Source: CAVVYV01 sp963818205 (GTDB lineage: Bacteria; Actinomycetota; Thermoleophilia; Solirubrobacterales; 70-9). Taken from it: a stretch of DNA of 64,000 bases. Below are positions 35,944 through 46,100 of the stretch, piece by piece (position 1 is the first letter of the stretch; every line of letters begins with the position of its first letter). The stretch is from positions 105,853 through 169,852 of the forward strand of contig CAWFRG010000017.1 in NCBI GenBank assembly GCA_963818205.1, written 5' to 3'. The notes below the pieces were generated by a model. The model saw only the letters and a list, made by a program, of their open reading frames with translations, was not told the origin of the DNA and searched no databases. Made by a program: the position numbers and the translations under genes.

Positions 35944-37224
35944 ATGGCCGACCGGGGCGACAGCGCACCGAGGATCGCCTCGTATGAGGCCGACCCCGAG
36001 GCGGTCGGGCGGGTGCTGCTGCTCTATTCCGGCGGCCTCGACACCAGCGTGATCCTGAAGTGGATCCAGGAGCGCTACGGGGTGGAGATCGTCACCCTGA
36101 CCGTCAACCTCGGCCAGCCCGGCGAAGACTGGGAGGTGGTCACCCGGAAGGCCGAGCAACTCGGCGCGGTGGAGACGTTGCTGGTGGACGCGCGGGAGGA
36201 GTTCGCCCGCGACTACGTGCTCCCGGCGATCAAGGCAAACGCCCTCTACGGCGGCGGCTACCCGCTGTTCACAGCCCTCGGACGGCCGCTGATCGGCAAG
36301 CTGGCGGTCGAGGCGGCCCGCGAGCACGGCTGCGACACGATCGCCCATGGCTGCACCGGCAAGGGCAACGACCAGGTGCGGATCGAGGCGACGATTGCCA
36401 CCCTCGACCCCGAGCTGAAGGTGATCGCGCCAGTGCGGGAGTGGCAGATGGGACGCGAGGAGGAGATCGCCTACGCCCGCGAGCACGGGATCCCGCTGAA
36501 GGGTGGGACCGAGGTCTCCCCGTACTCGATCGACGACAACCTCTGGGGGCGCTCCTCCGAGGGCAGGGAGATCGAGGACCTGGAGGCGCCGCCACCCGAC
36601 GACGTCTTCCAGCTCGTCACCCGGCCGGAGGAGGCGCCCGATCAGCCGCAGCAGCTGCGGGTGGGCTTCGAGGCAGGCTGTCCGGTCTCGCTCGACGGCG
36701 ACCGGCTCGGCCTGGTCGAGCTCCTCGAGCGGGCGGCCGAGGCCGGGGGGCGCCACGGGGTCGGGATCGTCGATCACGTCGAGGACCGGGTGGTCGGGCT
36801 CAAGGTCCGGGACCTCTACGAGGTGCCCGCGGCGGCGATCGTCCTCGCCGCCCATCGCGAGCTCGAGAAGCTCGTCTCGACCATCCACCAGAACAACTTC
36901 AAGGGGGCGCTGGAGACCCAGTGGGCCTACCTCTGCTACGCCGGCCTCTGGCTCGAGCCGCTCCGCCGCGACCTCGACGCCTACATGGACTCGGCGAACG
37001 AGTTCGTCACCGGCGAGGTCACCGTGAAGCTCTACCGCGGCTCGGTGACCCCGGTGGCGCGGAGCTCGCCCTACGCGCTCTATGACCGCTCGCTGGCGTC
37101 CTTCGGCGAGTCGGGCGGTGAGTTCTCACAGCAGGCGAGCCCCGGGTTCATCGAGCTCTTCACCCTGCAGAGCCGCCTGGCCCATAGGATTCGCGGAGTC
37201 GAAGGGTCGGGAAGAGGAGAACCG
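35944..37224 (+). CDS. argG: Argininosuccinate synthase, no stop at its usual end
   Basis: The ATG at 35944 gives VLLYSGGLDTSVILKWI (PP-loop), TVNLGQPGEDWE, NALYGGGYPLFTALGRPLIG, HGCTGKGNDQVR, GTEVSPYSIDDNLWGRS and LYRGSVTPVARSSPYALYD. The family end is reached near 37190 (LFTLQSRLAHRI). The frame has no stop there and reads on to 37497, through an ATG at 37225 that has its own Shine-Dalgarno-like AAGAGGAG. I therefore end argG before that ATG; a one-base error probably hides the stop. ArgG joins citrulline and aspartate, completing the arginine genes of this window. Confidence 0.9.
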
Positions 37225-37400
37225 ATGAGCTCTGTCTACGAATTGATCGGTCGGTGGTGGTCGCGTTGTGTGGCGGCGCTACGGCCGCCAGATCAGACGA
37301 CCGCGGTGGTCGGGGCCGGGTTCACGGCGCTGGCGATCGGCGGCTACATCGCGAGCCGCAGGCGGGACGGGGAGGGCGAGGCCAGCTCCGCCGGGCCAGG
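37225..37400 (+). CDS. Small one-TM protein, frame uncertain
   Basis: From ATG 37225: MSSVYELIGRWW, then, perhaps across a one-base shift, a WRRYGRQIR-like basic segment (read in the second frame) and a TM segment AVVGAGFTALAIGGYIASRR. The coding potential fades after 37390, where the minus-strand gene at 37322-37731 also has coding sequence. The overlap of the two makes the 3' limit unclear. Function unknown. Confidence 0.4.
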
Positions 37401-37731
37401 GCGAGCAGGCGCCCGCCCGCGCCGGGCGGGGAGGACGGCAGCGCCGCCCGAGCACGGCCCCTGCGGTGCGGCAGCAGCCGGCGGCCCTTGCCGTTGAGCT
37501 GGCGGGCGCGCAGCTCGGGCATCGCCCCGCATGTGCGCTGGGGACGAAGGGGTTCGCCACCGAGATCACCGCTGTCGAGCGAGACGGCGCCACCAGGCGG
37601 CCCTGAATGGAGGCGCCGAGCAGACGGCCGCTCAGCGGTTGGGCGGAGTCGAGCTGGGCGAGGTGCGCGGCGCTGTCAGTGTCCTGGTCGCCGAGAAGCC
37701 TGATCGTGATCTCAGTGTCGTACGCCGTCAT
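37322..37731 (-). CDS. Conserved actinobacterial protein of unknown function, frameshifted
   Basis: The minus strand from 37731 reads YDTEITIRLLGDQDTDSAAH, then LAQLDSAQPLSGRLLGASIQ and GRLVA, and after shifts near 37590 and 37530 VVANPFVPSAH and LRARQLNGKGRRLLPHR. This matches a small-protein pattern I have seen in Thermoleophilia: a GNAT-like start with Asp/Ala-rich helix, GR-LL-AE strand and a basic tail. No catalytic residues can be named. It is divergent from the LysR gene at 37835, with about 100 bases between that would carry the LysR operator. Confidence 0.45.
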
Positions 37732-37834
37732 CGTCGCCCCTTCCTCGTCGCGCTTCCGATTCGACGAGCCAATGCTCCCGCGCGTGAGATATCAGCGCAA
37801 CATGGATTCCTTCTGCCGTTGATAAGCTGCCCTT

Positions 37835-38766
37835 ATGCTCGATGTGAAGCGACTCGGGTGCTGCGCGAGGTCGTCGCCCGCGGCTCCTTCTCGGCCGCCG
37901 CTGAGTCCCTCCATCTCTCCCAGTCGGCCGTCAGCCAGCAGGTGGCGGCGCTCGAGCGCGAGGTCGGGATGCAGCTGCTCGAGCGAACCAGCGACGGGCC
38001 CAAGCTGACCCCGGCCGGGGAGACGCTGGTCGGGCACGGGGACGCGGTGATCGCCCGGCTCGACGAGGCCGAGCGCGAGCTCGCCGAGATCGCCGGCCTC
38101 GAGGGCGGCCGTCTGCGGCTCGTGAGCTTCCCCACGCGCCAGCGCCACGCTGGTGACCCGGGCGATGTCCGAGTTCCGCCGCGCGCTTCCCGAGCGTCGA
38201 GCTGCAGTTCGCCGAGGGCGGAGCCCGAGGACTCGCTCCCGGCGCTGAGGCGGGGCGATTCGACATCGCCGTCGTCTTCGACTATCCGGCATTTCCCGCG
38301 CGATTTCGGGCGCGACACCGAGGCGGAGCTGATCCTGCGAGGAGCCGATGCGGGTCGCACTTCCGCCCGGGCCACCCCTGCGCGGCGTCCAAGACGGTGA
38401 GGGCTCAAGGACGCTGGCCGAGGAGGACTGGCTCTGCGGCAGCACGCCGAGCTCCTGCCGCGAGCACAGTCCTCGGCCTCTGCCGGCAGCGCGGGGTTCG
38501 AGCCGAGGATCTCCTTCGAGAGCGACGACTATGAGGTGCTTCAAGGGCCTGGTCGCCGCCGGCCTAGGGGTGACGCTGCTGCCGGAGCTTCGCCGGCGAT
38601 CACCCCGGGGTGGAGCTGCGCGACATCGCCCCCGACGGCACCGATGCGTCGCGTCTGGGCGGTCACCCGCGGCAGCGGCCTCACGCTCGCCCGCCGCCGA
38701 GGAGATGGTGGCGATCCTGCGCTCGGTGGGGAGAGCTACGGCGAGCCGAAGCTGGAGGCGGCCTGA
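37835..38766 (+). CDS. LysR-family transcriptional regulator, several frameshifts
   Basis: The ATG at 37835 follows TAAGCT by 6 bases. The winged helix-turn-helix reads REVVARGSFSAAAESLHLSQ, SAVSQQVAALEREVGMQLLE and RTSDGPKLTPAGETL. The effector domain follows in pieces (LRLVSFP, VELQFAEGEPEDSLPALRRG, FDIAVVFDYP, LAEEDWLCG, SDDYEVLQGLVAAGLGVTLL and PEL) to a stop at 38766. About 310 residues with at least five shifts. It may control the divergent small gene at 37322-37731, since LysR regulators often act on the neighbour. Confidence 0.7.
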
Positions 38767-38769
38767 TCG

Positions 38770-38791
38770 CCCTGCATGATTTCTTGCAGGG
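38770..38791 (+). terminator. Hairpin after the LysR gene
   Basis: CCCTGCA and TGCAGGG form a perfect 7-bp stem around TGATTTCT, starting 3 bases after the stop codon. There is no U-tract, so it is a weak or Rho-assisted terminator at best. Confidence 0.4.
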
Positions 38792-38838
38792 GCGTCGCTG
38801 GCGTCCAGCGGCGCGGCAGGCGGATCTTGGCTGTGTAA

Positions 38839-39003
38839 GCGTCCGCTAAGGTTCCCGGCTCAGTCGAGCCGAATCCCTCCGGTCCAGATCGGAGGGAGCG
38901 GGGGACCCAAAGGGCGGCGGCGGCCGCTCGGGGCGAATCGCCAGGCACTTTCGGCGTAACGCGACTCTTTCCGCGTGAGCCCGTCAGCTAACCCCGCAGG
39001 CGC
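38839..39003 (+). promoter_or_regulatory. Cyclic di-AMP riboswitch (ydaO/yuaA type)
   Basis: Conserved blocks of the class stand in order: CGCTAAGG near the 5' end, GAATCCCTCCGG, GGGGGACCCA (38900-38909), GGGGCGAATCGCCAGG, the GCGACTCTTTCCGCGTGAG arm and the hallmark CCGTCAGCTAACCCCGCAGG (38981-39000). GCGTC (38839-38843) can pair with GGCGC (38999-39003) to close the outer helix. A GGAGGGAG ribosome site and the GTG of a wall hydrolase follow within 20 bases. That matches the class's known genes in actinobacteria, and control of translation is possible. Confidence 0.85.
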
Positions 39004-39022
39004 TGGAGGGAGTTCGCAGCAG

Positions 39023-40042
39023 GTGCACTCACAACCTACGAACGGGCGGGCCCGCAGGCGGGTGCGGCGAGAGGCGCGCTACCGCCGACGCCGCTTCACT
39101 CTGGTCGCGCTCGCGGTTCTGGCAGCCGCGACGGTTGTCGGCGTCGGGCTGGCGGTCGCCGCGCCCTCACTCGGCACTCGGATCGGCTCCGCCCAGTCGG
39201 ACGCCGATCAGCTCGAGCAGCGGCTGGATGAGCAGGCCGCCCAGATCGCCGACCTCGAGCAACGGGCGCGGGAGGCGGGCGCCCGGGAGATGGAGTTGAC
39301 CGCCGAGATCGAGCGCACGGCCGACCGCTCGCGCGAGCTCGCCGGCGAGCTCACCGCCACCGAGGCAAAGCTCGACACCGTCCAGGCTCGCTACAAGCAG
39401 GCGATCGAGAGCCTTTCGAATCGGCTGGTCGAGATCTACAAGGAGGCCACCCCCGACTCCCTGACGGTGCTCCTCGACTCGAATGGCTACGACGAGCTCT
39501 CCACCCGGGCGCAGTACCTCGACGCTCTCCACGACGCCGACGCGCGGCTCGCGGGGCAAGTCGCTGCCCTGCAGGACGAGGTGAAGGCCGACTACGAGCA
39601 GATCGCCGGGTTGAAGGCGGAGATCGACGACCAGGCCCGCCAGCTCGACGCCTCTCGTTCCGAGCTCGCCTCAACCCGCGCCGAGTCCGAGCAGCGGGCG
39701 GGCGAGATCGCCGACGCCAAGGCCGCCACCGAGTCCGACCTCGCCGAGGTGGAGAGCCGGGTGGCGGAGCTGGTCGCGGAGCAGCAGGAGGCCTCGGCGG
39801 GGCCCGCGTACTCCGGTGGTCCCTACGCGATCCCGACCTACATCGTCATCTGCGAGTCGGGTGGCAACTACGCCGCGCTCAACCCATCCAGCGGAGCGGG
39901 GGGCGCCTACCAGATCCTCCCCTCGACCTGGCGCGCCTACGGCGGCCAGGGCCTGCCGCACCAGGCCCCGAAGGAAGAGCAGGACCGGATCGCGGCCCAG
40001 ATCTGGGCCGACTCGGGCCCCAGCGCCTGGTCCTGCGCCTAG
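39023..40042 (+). CDS. Wall-associated coiled-coil protein with transglycosylase-like (Rpf-type) domain
   Basis: 339 residues. A basic start is followed by a TM/signal segment (FTLVALAVLAAATVVGVGLA), a long coiled coil (about residues 50-255, rich in Glu, Ala and Arg, as in NlpC/P60- and PcsB-type hydrolases) and a C-terminal domain, ICESGGNYAALNPSSGAGGA, YQILPSTWRAYGG, with the catalytic Glu in CESGG. Such domains cut glycan strands and help regrowth. The GTG at 39023 is chosen over 38975 because 38975 lies inside the riboswitch and has no ribosome site. c-di-AMP would adjust its synthesis to wall or osmotic state. Confidence 0.88.
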   Translation: MHSQPTNGRARRRVRREARYRRRRFTLVALAVLAAATVVGVGLAVAAPSLGTRIGSAQSDADQLEQRLDEQAAQIADLEQRAREAGAREMELTAEIERTADRSRELAGELTATEAKLDTVQARYKQAIESLSNRLVEIYKEATPDSLTVLLDSNGYDELSTRAQYLDALHDADARLAGQVAALQDEVKADYEQIAGLKAEIDDQARQLDASRSELASTRAESEQRAGEIADAKAATESDLAEVESRVAELVAEQQEASAGPAYSGGPYAIPTYIVICESGGNYAALNPSSGAGGAYQILPSTWRAYGGQGLPHQAPKEEQDRIAAQIWADSGPSAWSCA

Positions 40043-40126
40043 GACTCGCGCCCCCGCCCGGTTTGGAAGGCCCTCGCGGCGGGTAGGAGCAGCGACTCGA
40101 ACCGCGAACCGACAAGGAGGTCGGCT

Positions 40127-41574
40127 TTGCTCGGCAGGAAGCTCGGGTTCTTGGCCGCCGCATCTGCCGCGGCTCTTCTCCTTCTCACCCCGTCTGCGTT
40201 GGCGCAGAGAGTACGTCGACGGGGTCGGACGGCTCAGGTGATCCCTTCTTCCCCAAGGCCGGAAACGGCGGCTACGACGTCGAGCACTACTCGCTGACCC
40301 TCGACTACGACCAGCCGGCCAATCAACTTCCTTGAGGGCAGGGCGGTGATCGAGGCCACCGCGACACAGAACCTGAAGCGGTTCAACCTCGACCTGCGGG
40401 ACTTCTACACGGTCTCGAGCGTCACGGTGAACGGCGCGCCCGCCGAAGCTCGCCCGCCGCGGGGTGCAGGAGCTCGAGATCACCCCGGAGCCCCGCCTGG
40501 ACGCCGGCACCGACTTCACGGTGGAGGTCGTCTACGCCGGCAAGCCGAAGCCGATCAAGGACCCGGACAAGTCGATCGAGGGCTGGATCCCGACCGACGA
40601 CGGCGCCTTCGTCGTCAACGAGCCGCAGGGCTCCCCGGGCTGGTACCCGGTCAACGACACCCCGCGGGACAAGGCGACCTTCGACTTCACGATCAGCGTG
40701 CCGGCGGGGCGCGAGGCGGTCGCGAACGGGATCCTCGCAGGGCCCGCCGACCACCGCGGACGGGAAGACGACCTGGCGCTGGGCGGAGGACAGCCCGATG
40801 GCCCCCTATCTGGCCACGGCGACCAACGGCGAGTTCCTGACCGAGACACTACAGCGCCAACGGCCTGTTCATGTTCGACGCGGTCGATCCGAACACCCGC
40901 CGGCTGCGCGACCGATCCGCCGAATCCGGCGCTAGCCTTCGAGCGGCTCGACCCCCAGCCGGAGATCATCGCCTTCTTCTCCGAGCCTCTACGGCCCCTA
41001 CCCGTTCACCAGCGGCGGCGGGATCATCGACTGGGCGCCGGACGTCGGCTACGCGCTGGAGGCGCAGACGCGGGCGAACTACCACCGCATCCCGCTCCCG
41101 ACGACCGTCGTCCACGAGATCGCCCACCAGTGGTTCGGCAACGCCGTCACCCCCGAGACCTGGCCCGACATCTGGCTCAACGAGGGCTTCGCCACCTTCT
41201 CGGAGTGGATCTACGACGAGAGGCACGGCGGGCACGCCGGCGGCGGATACCTTCGACGAGCTCTACGCGATCCCCGAGGACGACCCCGCCTTCGAGGACC
41301 TCTGGTTCCCGGCGCCGGCGGCCCTCCACCACCCGAGCGAGCTCTTCCACACGCCGGTCTACGACCGCGGCGGGATGACACTGCAGGCGCTGCGGGAGAA
41401 GGTCGGCGACCCGATCTTCTTCGGCATCCTGCGCGACTGGTACGCGGAGAACAGAATACGGCAACGTCGAGCACCGCCGACTTCATCGCTCTCGCCGAGG
41501 GAGAGAGCGAGCAGGACCTGGACGACTTCTTCCAGGTCTGGCTCTACGAGGAGGGCCGGCCGGCGGCCTGGTGA
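40127..41574 (+). CDS. Secreted M1-family metallopeptidase, frameshifted
   Basis: AAGGAGG stands 9 bases before a TTG. The signal peptide is LGFLAAASAAALLLLTPSAL. The aminopeptidase-N-like beta domain (YDVEHYSLTLDYDQ, GWYPVNDTPRDKATF) leads to the catalytic domain with HEIAHQWFGN and, 18 residues after the second His, the Glu in WLNEGFATFSEW: the zinc site HExxH-x18-E is complete. The exopeptidase motif GAMEN is not obvious. Shifts occur near 40207, 40312, 40447, 40750, 40850, 40910, 40990, 41240 and 41455. About 480 residues; it lacks the large C-terminal domain of PepN, like other secreted M1 peptidases. Confidence 0.78.
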
Positions 41575-41618
41575 GGGGCGGAGGCCTCGTGAGCGTTCAG
41601 CCGCTGGCCGCAGGACGC

Positions 41619-41642
41619 CAGCGACCCCCGGAGGGGTCGCTG
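41619..41642 (+). terminator. Hairpin between the M1 peptidase and the RTX protein
   Basis: CAGCGACCCC and GGGGTCGCTG make a perfect 10-bp stem around CGGA. It lies between the convergent ends of the two genes and could stop transcription from either side. There is no U-tract. Confidence 0.55.
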
Positions 41643-41672
41643 ACATCCGCCGCCTTCTGAGCTGGCCGGTCG

Positions 41673-42554
41673 CTACGGGCAGCGCCGCAGGGTGTCCTGA
41701 CCAGGACCGCCCTTGCAGCTGTCGGTGCCCCGGCCGCCGTTGAGGACGTCGTTGCCGAAATTGCCTCGCAGGCGATCTCGGCCGCTCTTCCCCCTCAGCA
41801 GGTCACCGCCGGTGTTGCCGACCAGCCTGTCGGGGCCGCCGCCACCGATCACGGTGTCGCTCTTGGGGCCGCCGCTGACCAGATCGGCGCCGAGGTCGGC
41901 GCAGATCAGGTCCCTGCCGCCGCCGGCGAACACCTGGTCATCGCCCGAGAAGGCGCGAATCACGTCGGCTCTGGTAGTACCGACCAGAACGTCGTTCCCG
42001 GGCGTTCCGCTGATCGTCGGCGCAGCACAGCTGGCCTTCACCTTCTTCGCCTTGCCCTTGCCCTTGTTCAGGATCGTGGTCGTCTCGGTGTCCTGGTTGT
42101 TGGCCGCATTGGCGTCGATCTGCGAAGTCGTCACCGTGGCGACGTTCGAGGCGGTTCCCTGCCTGTCCGCCTTCACCGTGATCGTCACGGTCGCGGTCGT
42201 TCCGGCGAGGACTGTGCCCAGGCTGCAGGTGACCGTCTTCGCCTGCTGCTGGCAGGTGCCGCTCGATGCGGTCGCCGAGACGAAATCGACCTGCGTCGGC
42301 AGCGGGTCGACCACGGTGACGTCGGTCGCGTCGTTCGTGGCATCCAGGTTCCTCACCTGGATCGTGTAGCTGAAGTTGCTACCCCTCACCACCGGGTCGG
42401 CGCTGTCGTTCTTGGTCAGCGAAAGATCGGCCGGCCCAGGCGCCGCCGAAGCGCCGGGCAATCCGATCAGGGCCACGGCCAGCGCTGCCAGCCCACCCAG
42501 GATCAGCAGGCGAGGGCCCCAGTTGCCGGCTCTCGCCAGTCTTCGAGCTTTCAT
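41673..42554 (-). CDS. Secreted DUF11-RTX repeat protein
   Basis: 293 residues, unbroken. Signal peptide (LLILGGLAALAVALIGLPGA), one DUF11 immunoglobulin-like domain at about residues 40-160 (DLSLTKNDSADPVVRGSNFS, VTVVDPLPTQVDFVSATAS), a Lys-rich linker (NKGKGKAKKVKAS), then about seven RTX nonapeptides (GTPGNDVLVG, GDDQVFAGGGRDLI, GGPKSDTVIGGGGPDRLVGN) ending in TLRRCP. The RTX part folds as a parallel beta roll on binding calcium. A surface or matrix protein is likely. GGGAGG precedes the ATG. Confidence 0.85.
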   Translation of the reverse strand: MKARRLARAGNWGPRLLILGGLAALAVALIGLPGASAAPGPADLSLTKNDSADPVVRGSNFSYTIQVRNLDATNDATDVTVVDPLPTQVDFVSATASSGTCQQQAKTVTCSLGTVLAGTTATVTITVKADRQGTASNVATVTTSQIDANAANNQDTETTTILNKGKGKAKKVKASCAAPTISGTPGNDVLVGTTRADVIRAFSGDDQVFAGGGRDLICADLGADLVSGGPKSDTVIGGGGPDRLVGNTGGDLLRGKSGRDRLRGNFGNDVLNGGRGTDSCKGGPGQDTLRRCP

Positions 42555-42644
42555 GATTCCTCCCTGTCGCTTGCTTCAGTCTCGCTTCAGTTCAGTAAGC
42601 GCTGCATACCCGCAGACGGTTACGGTGAGGCACGGGCCGCCCTC

Positions 42645-42673
42645 TAGCGCAATCGCCTCAGGCGATCGCGGCT
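42645..42673. terminator. Inverted repeat overlapping the sixA stop codon
   Basis: GCAATCGCC and GGCGATCGC pair around TCA, which is the stop codon of the minus-strand gene. The stem continues outward with AGC/GCT. It may end or stabilise the sixA mRNA. Confidence 0.4.
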
Positions 42674-43101
42674 AGGTCCTTCGGCCGGTAGAGAGCATGG
42701 AGGAGGTGGTCGTCGATCGCGGCGATCCCGCCCTTCTTCATCTTCACCCGTGAGCCGGTGGCGAGGGCGACGGCGCCGGAGAAGTCCGGCTCGTGGCCGA
42801 CCATCATCACCTCGCCGCGTCCGGCCGCCAGCTCCAGCGGGTCGAAGTCGCCACCGGCGAGGCGCTCGTCCTCCTCGACCTTCACCCCCAGCTCCTTGCA
42901 GGCGAGCTCCGCCGTCTGCTTGGCGCGGACCTTGGGGCTGGTCAGGCAGACGTCGAGCTTCACCCCGAGCTCCTTCAGAGCACGGCCGGCGTCACGGGCC
43001 TGGCGCTCGCCCTTCTTGGTCAGCTCGCGCTCCGCGTCGGCCTTCCCCTCGACGTGCTCGGCGTCGCCGTGTCGCAGAAGCCAGATCACTTTGTTCAACA
43101 C
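42658..43101 (-). CDS. SixA-type phosphohistidine phosphatase
   Basis: 147 residues from the GTG at 43101; a TTG at 43110 is an alternative. Histidine phosphatase motif LLRHGDAEH at the N-terminus (catalytic His), then ELTKKGERQARDAGRAL, CLTSPKVRAKQTAELA and the second His in MMVGHEPDFSGAVAL. The short length fits SixA, which removes phosphate from histidine phosphotransfer domains. Actinobacteria often keep SixA-like proteins without known partners. Divergent from dnaE. Confidence 0.88.
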   Translation of the reverse strand: MLNKVIWLLRHGDAEHVEGKADAERELTKKGERQARDAGRALKELGVKLDVCLTSPKVRAKQTAELACKELGVKVEEDERLAGGDFDPLELAAGRGEVMMVGHEPDFSGAVALATGSRVKMKKGGIAAIDDHLLHALYRPKDLAAIA

Positions 43102-43182
43102 TAGACGCAAAGAGCGCAGTCACTAAGACGTCGCACTCTCGCGCGTTTGAGTTCTTTCCGATGCCCTTGTCACGATGGCTAG

Positions 43183-46100
43183 GTGAGCGACTCGGCAGTC
43201 CACCTGCACGTGCACAGCGAGTACTCGCTGCTCGACGGCGCCTGCAAGATCGACCGGCTGGCGGAGCGGGCGGCGGAGCTGGGGATGCCCGCCCTCGGGC
43301 TCACCGACCACGGGGTGATGAACGGCGCGGTCGAGCACTACAAGGCCTGCCGGGCCGCCGGGATCAAGCCGATCATCGGGCTCGAGGCCTACCTCGTCGA
43401 CGACCGCAAGCTCAGCCCGCAGACGCCGCGCTACGAGCGCAACCACATCACCCTGCTGGCGGCCGACAACCGCGGCTTCCGCAACCTCGTCGAGCTGAGC
43501 TCGGCAGGGTTCCTCGAGGGCTTCTCGCGGGGAAAGGCCAACATCGACATGGAGCTGCTCGCGACTCACTCCGAGGGAGTGATCGCGCTCACCGGCTGCC
43601 TCCAGTCGCGCTTCTGCCGGCGGTTGGTCGAGGACCGTCCCGACGACGCCAGGGCTCACATCGACGACCTGGTCCAGTCCTTCGGCCCCGAGCAGGTCTA
43701 CTTCGAGGTCCAGCGCAACGGGGTCGCCGAGCAGGAGAAGGCGAACGAGGGGATCGTCCGGGTGGCGCGCGAGCTCGGCCGGCCGCTGGTCGCCACCGCC
43801 GACGTCCACTACCTGCGCCGTGAGGACTACGACAGCCATGCGGCCCTCCTCTGCGTGCAGACCAAGTCGACGATCGAACAGCCAAAGCTGAGCTTCGACA
43901 CCAACGAGTTCTATTTGAAGAGCCCGGAGGAGCTGGCCGACTCGTTCAAGCAGATGCCGGAGGCGGTGGCGAGCACCCTGGAGATCGCCGAGCGCTGCGA
44001 GGTCGAGATGGAGCTGGGCAACCTCCTCCTGCCGCGCTTCCCGACGCCCGAGGGCACCGAGCCGGGCGAGATGCTGCGGGGGCTCGCCGAGGAGGGCCTC
44101 GCCCGGCGTTACGGCGACCCCGTGCCGGCCGACGCCCGGGAGCGGCTCGAGTTCGAGCTCGGGGTGATCTCGGAAATGGGCTTCGAGTCCTACTTCCTGA
44201 TCGTCTGGGACTTCGTCAAGTACGCGAAGGAGAACGGGATCGCGGTCGGGCCCGGCCGCGGCTCGGCCGCCGGCTCGATCGTCGCCTACGCGCTCGAGAT
44301 CACCGACATCGATCCACTCGCCAACGACCTGCTCTTCGAGCGCTTCCTCAACCCGGGCCGGAAGTCGATGCCCGACATCGACATCGACTTCTCGGTGCGC
44401 GGCCGCGAGCAGGTGATCCGCTACGTCGCCGACAAGTACGGGCGCGAGTGCGTCGCCCAGATCATCACCTTCGGCAAGATGGCGCCGCGGGCGGCGACCC
44501 GCGACGCCGCCCGGGTGCTCGGCTACGACTACGGAACCGGCGACCGGCTGGCGAAGCAGATCCCCGAGCCGATCCTCGGCCGGAGCCCCAGCTTCGAGGA
44601 TTGCCTGAAGCCCGGGGAGGAGCTGAAGCGCACCTATGACGCCGATGCGGACGCGAAGAAGATCATCGACACGGCGAAGGGGCTGGAGGGGATCGTCCGC
44701 AACCACTCGATCCACGCCGCCGCGGTGGTGATCGCCGACCGTCCTCTCCAGGAGATCGTCCCCCTGCAGCTCGCCGAGGACCGCGGTGCCGCCGCCGGGA
44801 ACGGGAACGGGAACGGCAAGGTCGAGCGCGCCTACAAGACCGTCACCCAGTACTCGATGGGGCCGATCGAGGAGATCGGCCTGCTGAAGATGGACTTCCT
44901 CGGCCTCCGCAACCTCGACGTGATCGAGGACGCGGTGGCGATCGTCGAGCGCTCCCGGGGTGAGCGGATCGAGATCAAGGACATCCCCCTCGACGACCCG
45001 GCGACCTACGAGATGCTGTCCGAAGGGCGACTCGATCGGCGTCTTCCAGTTCGAGTCCGACGGGATGCGCGACGCCCTGCGAACGGTGAAGCCGACCGAG
45101 TTCCAGGACCTGGTCGCGCTGGTCGCCCTCTACCGGCCCGGGGCGATGCGCTACATCGGCGACTACGCGAAGGGCAAGCGCGACCCGTCATCGGTCAGCT
45201 ATCCCGACCCGCGGCTGCGGCCGATCACCGAGTCCACCTACGGCTGCGTCATCTACCAGGAGCAGCTGATGGAGATCGCCAAGCAGATGGCGGGCTTCAG
45301 CCCCGCCGAGGCCGACGACCTGCGGAAGGCGGTGGGGAAGAAGAAGCGAGACCTGATGGCGACGATGGAGGACAAGTTCGAGGCCGGCCTGGCTCAGTCC
45401 GGGACCAAGCCGGCGCTCGCCAAGAACCTCTGGTCGCTGATGGAGGCGGCCGCCGACTACTCCTTCAACCGCAGCCACGCCGCCTGCTACGCGCTGATCG
45501 CGTACCGCACCGGCTGGCTGCGGGCCAACTACCCGGCGGAGTACATGGCCGCCCTGATCTCGACCGTGATGCGGACCAAGGACAAGGTCCCGTTCTTCGT
45601 CAACCGCTGCGACGAGATGGGGATCGAGGTGCTGCCCCCGGACGTAAACGTCTCCGACCACGGCTTCGTCGTCTTCGGCAAGAGCATCCGCTTCGGCCTC
45701 GACGCGGTCAAGAACGTCGGCCACGCCGCGGTTCAGGCGATCCTGGACGCGCGGGCGAAGGGCGGCGAGTTCACCTCGCTCTGGGACTTCTGCGAGCGAG
45801 TCGACACCCGGGCGGTGAACAAGCGGGCGGTCGAGTGCCTGGTCAAGTGCGGCGCCCTCGACTCGACCGGGGCTTCGCGCCTGGGAATGCTGGGAGCGCT
45901 CCCCGCGGCTGCATCCTCTCGGCCAGAAGTCGCAGGAGGACTCGCGGATGGGCCAGTCCTCGATCTTCGACCTCGGCGGAGGAGGGGGAGGGGAGAGCGC
46001 CCCCGGCTCCTCGCACCATCCGCCGATCGCCGCCGAGGAGTTCGACAAGCGCGAGCTGCTGCGGCTGGAGAAGGAGACGCTCGGCACCTTCCTCTCATCG

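Noticed and set aside
38975..39022. GTG at 38975 as start of the wall hydrolase
   Set aside because: It lies inside the conserved core of the riboswitch, has no ribosome site, and the extra 16 residues are not conserved in character.
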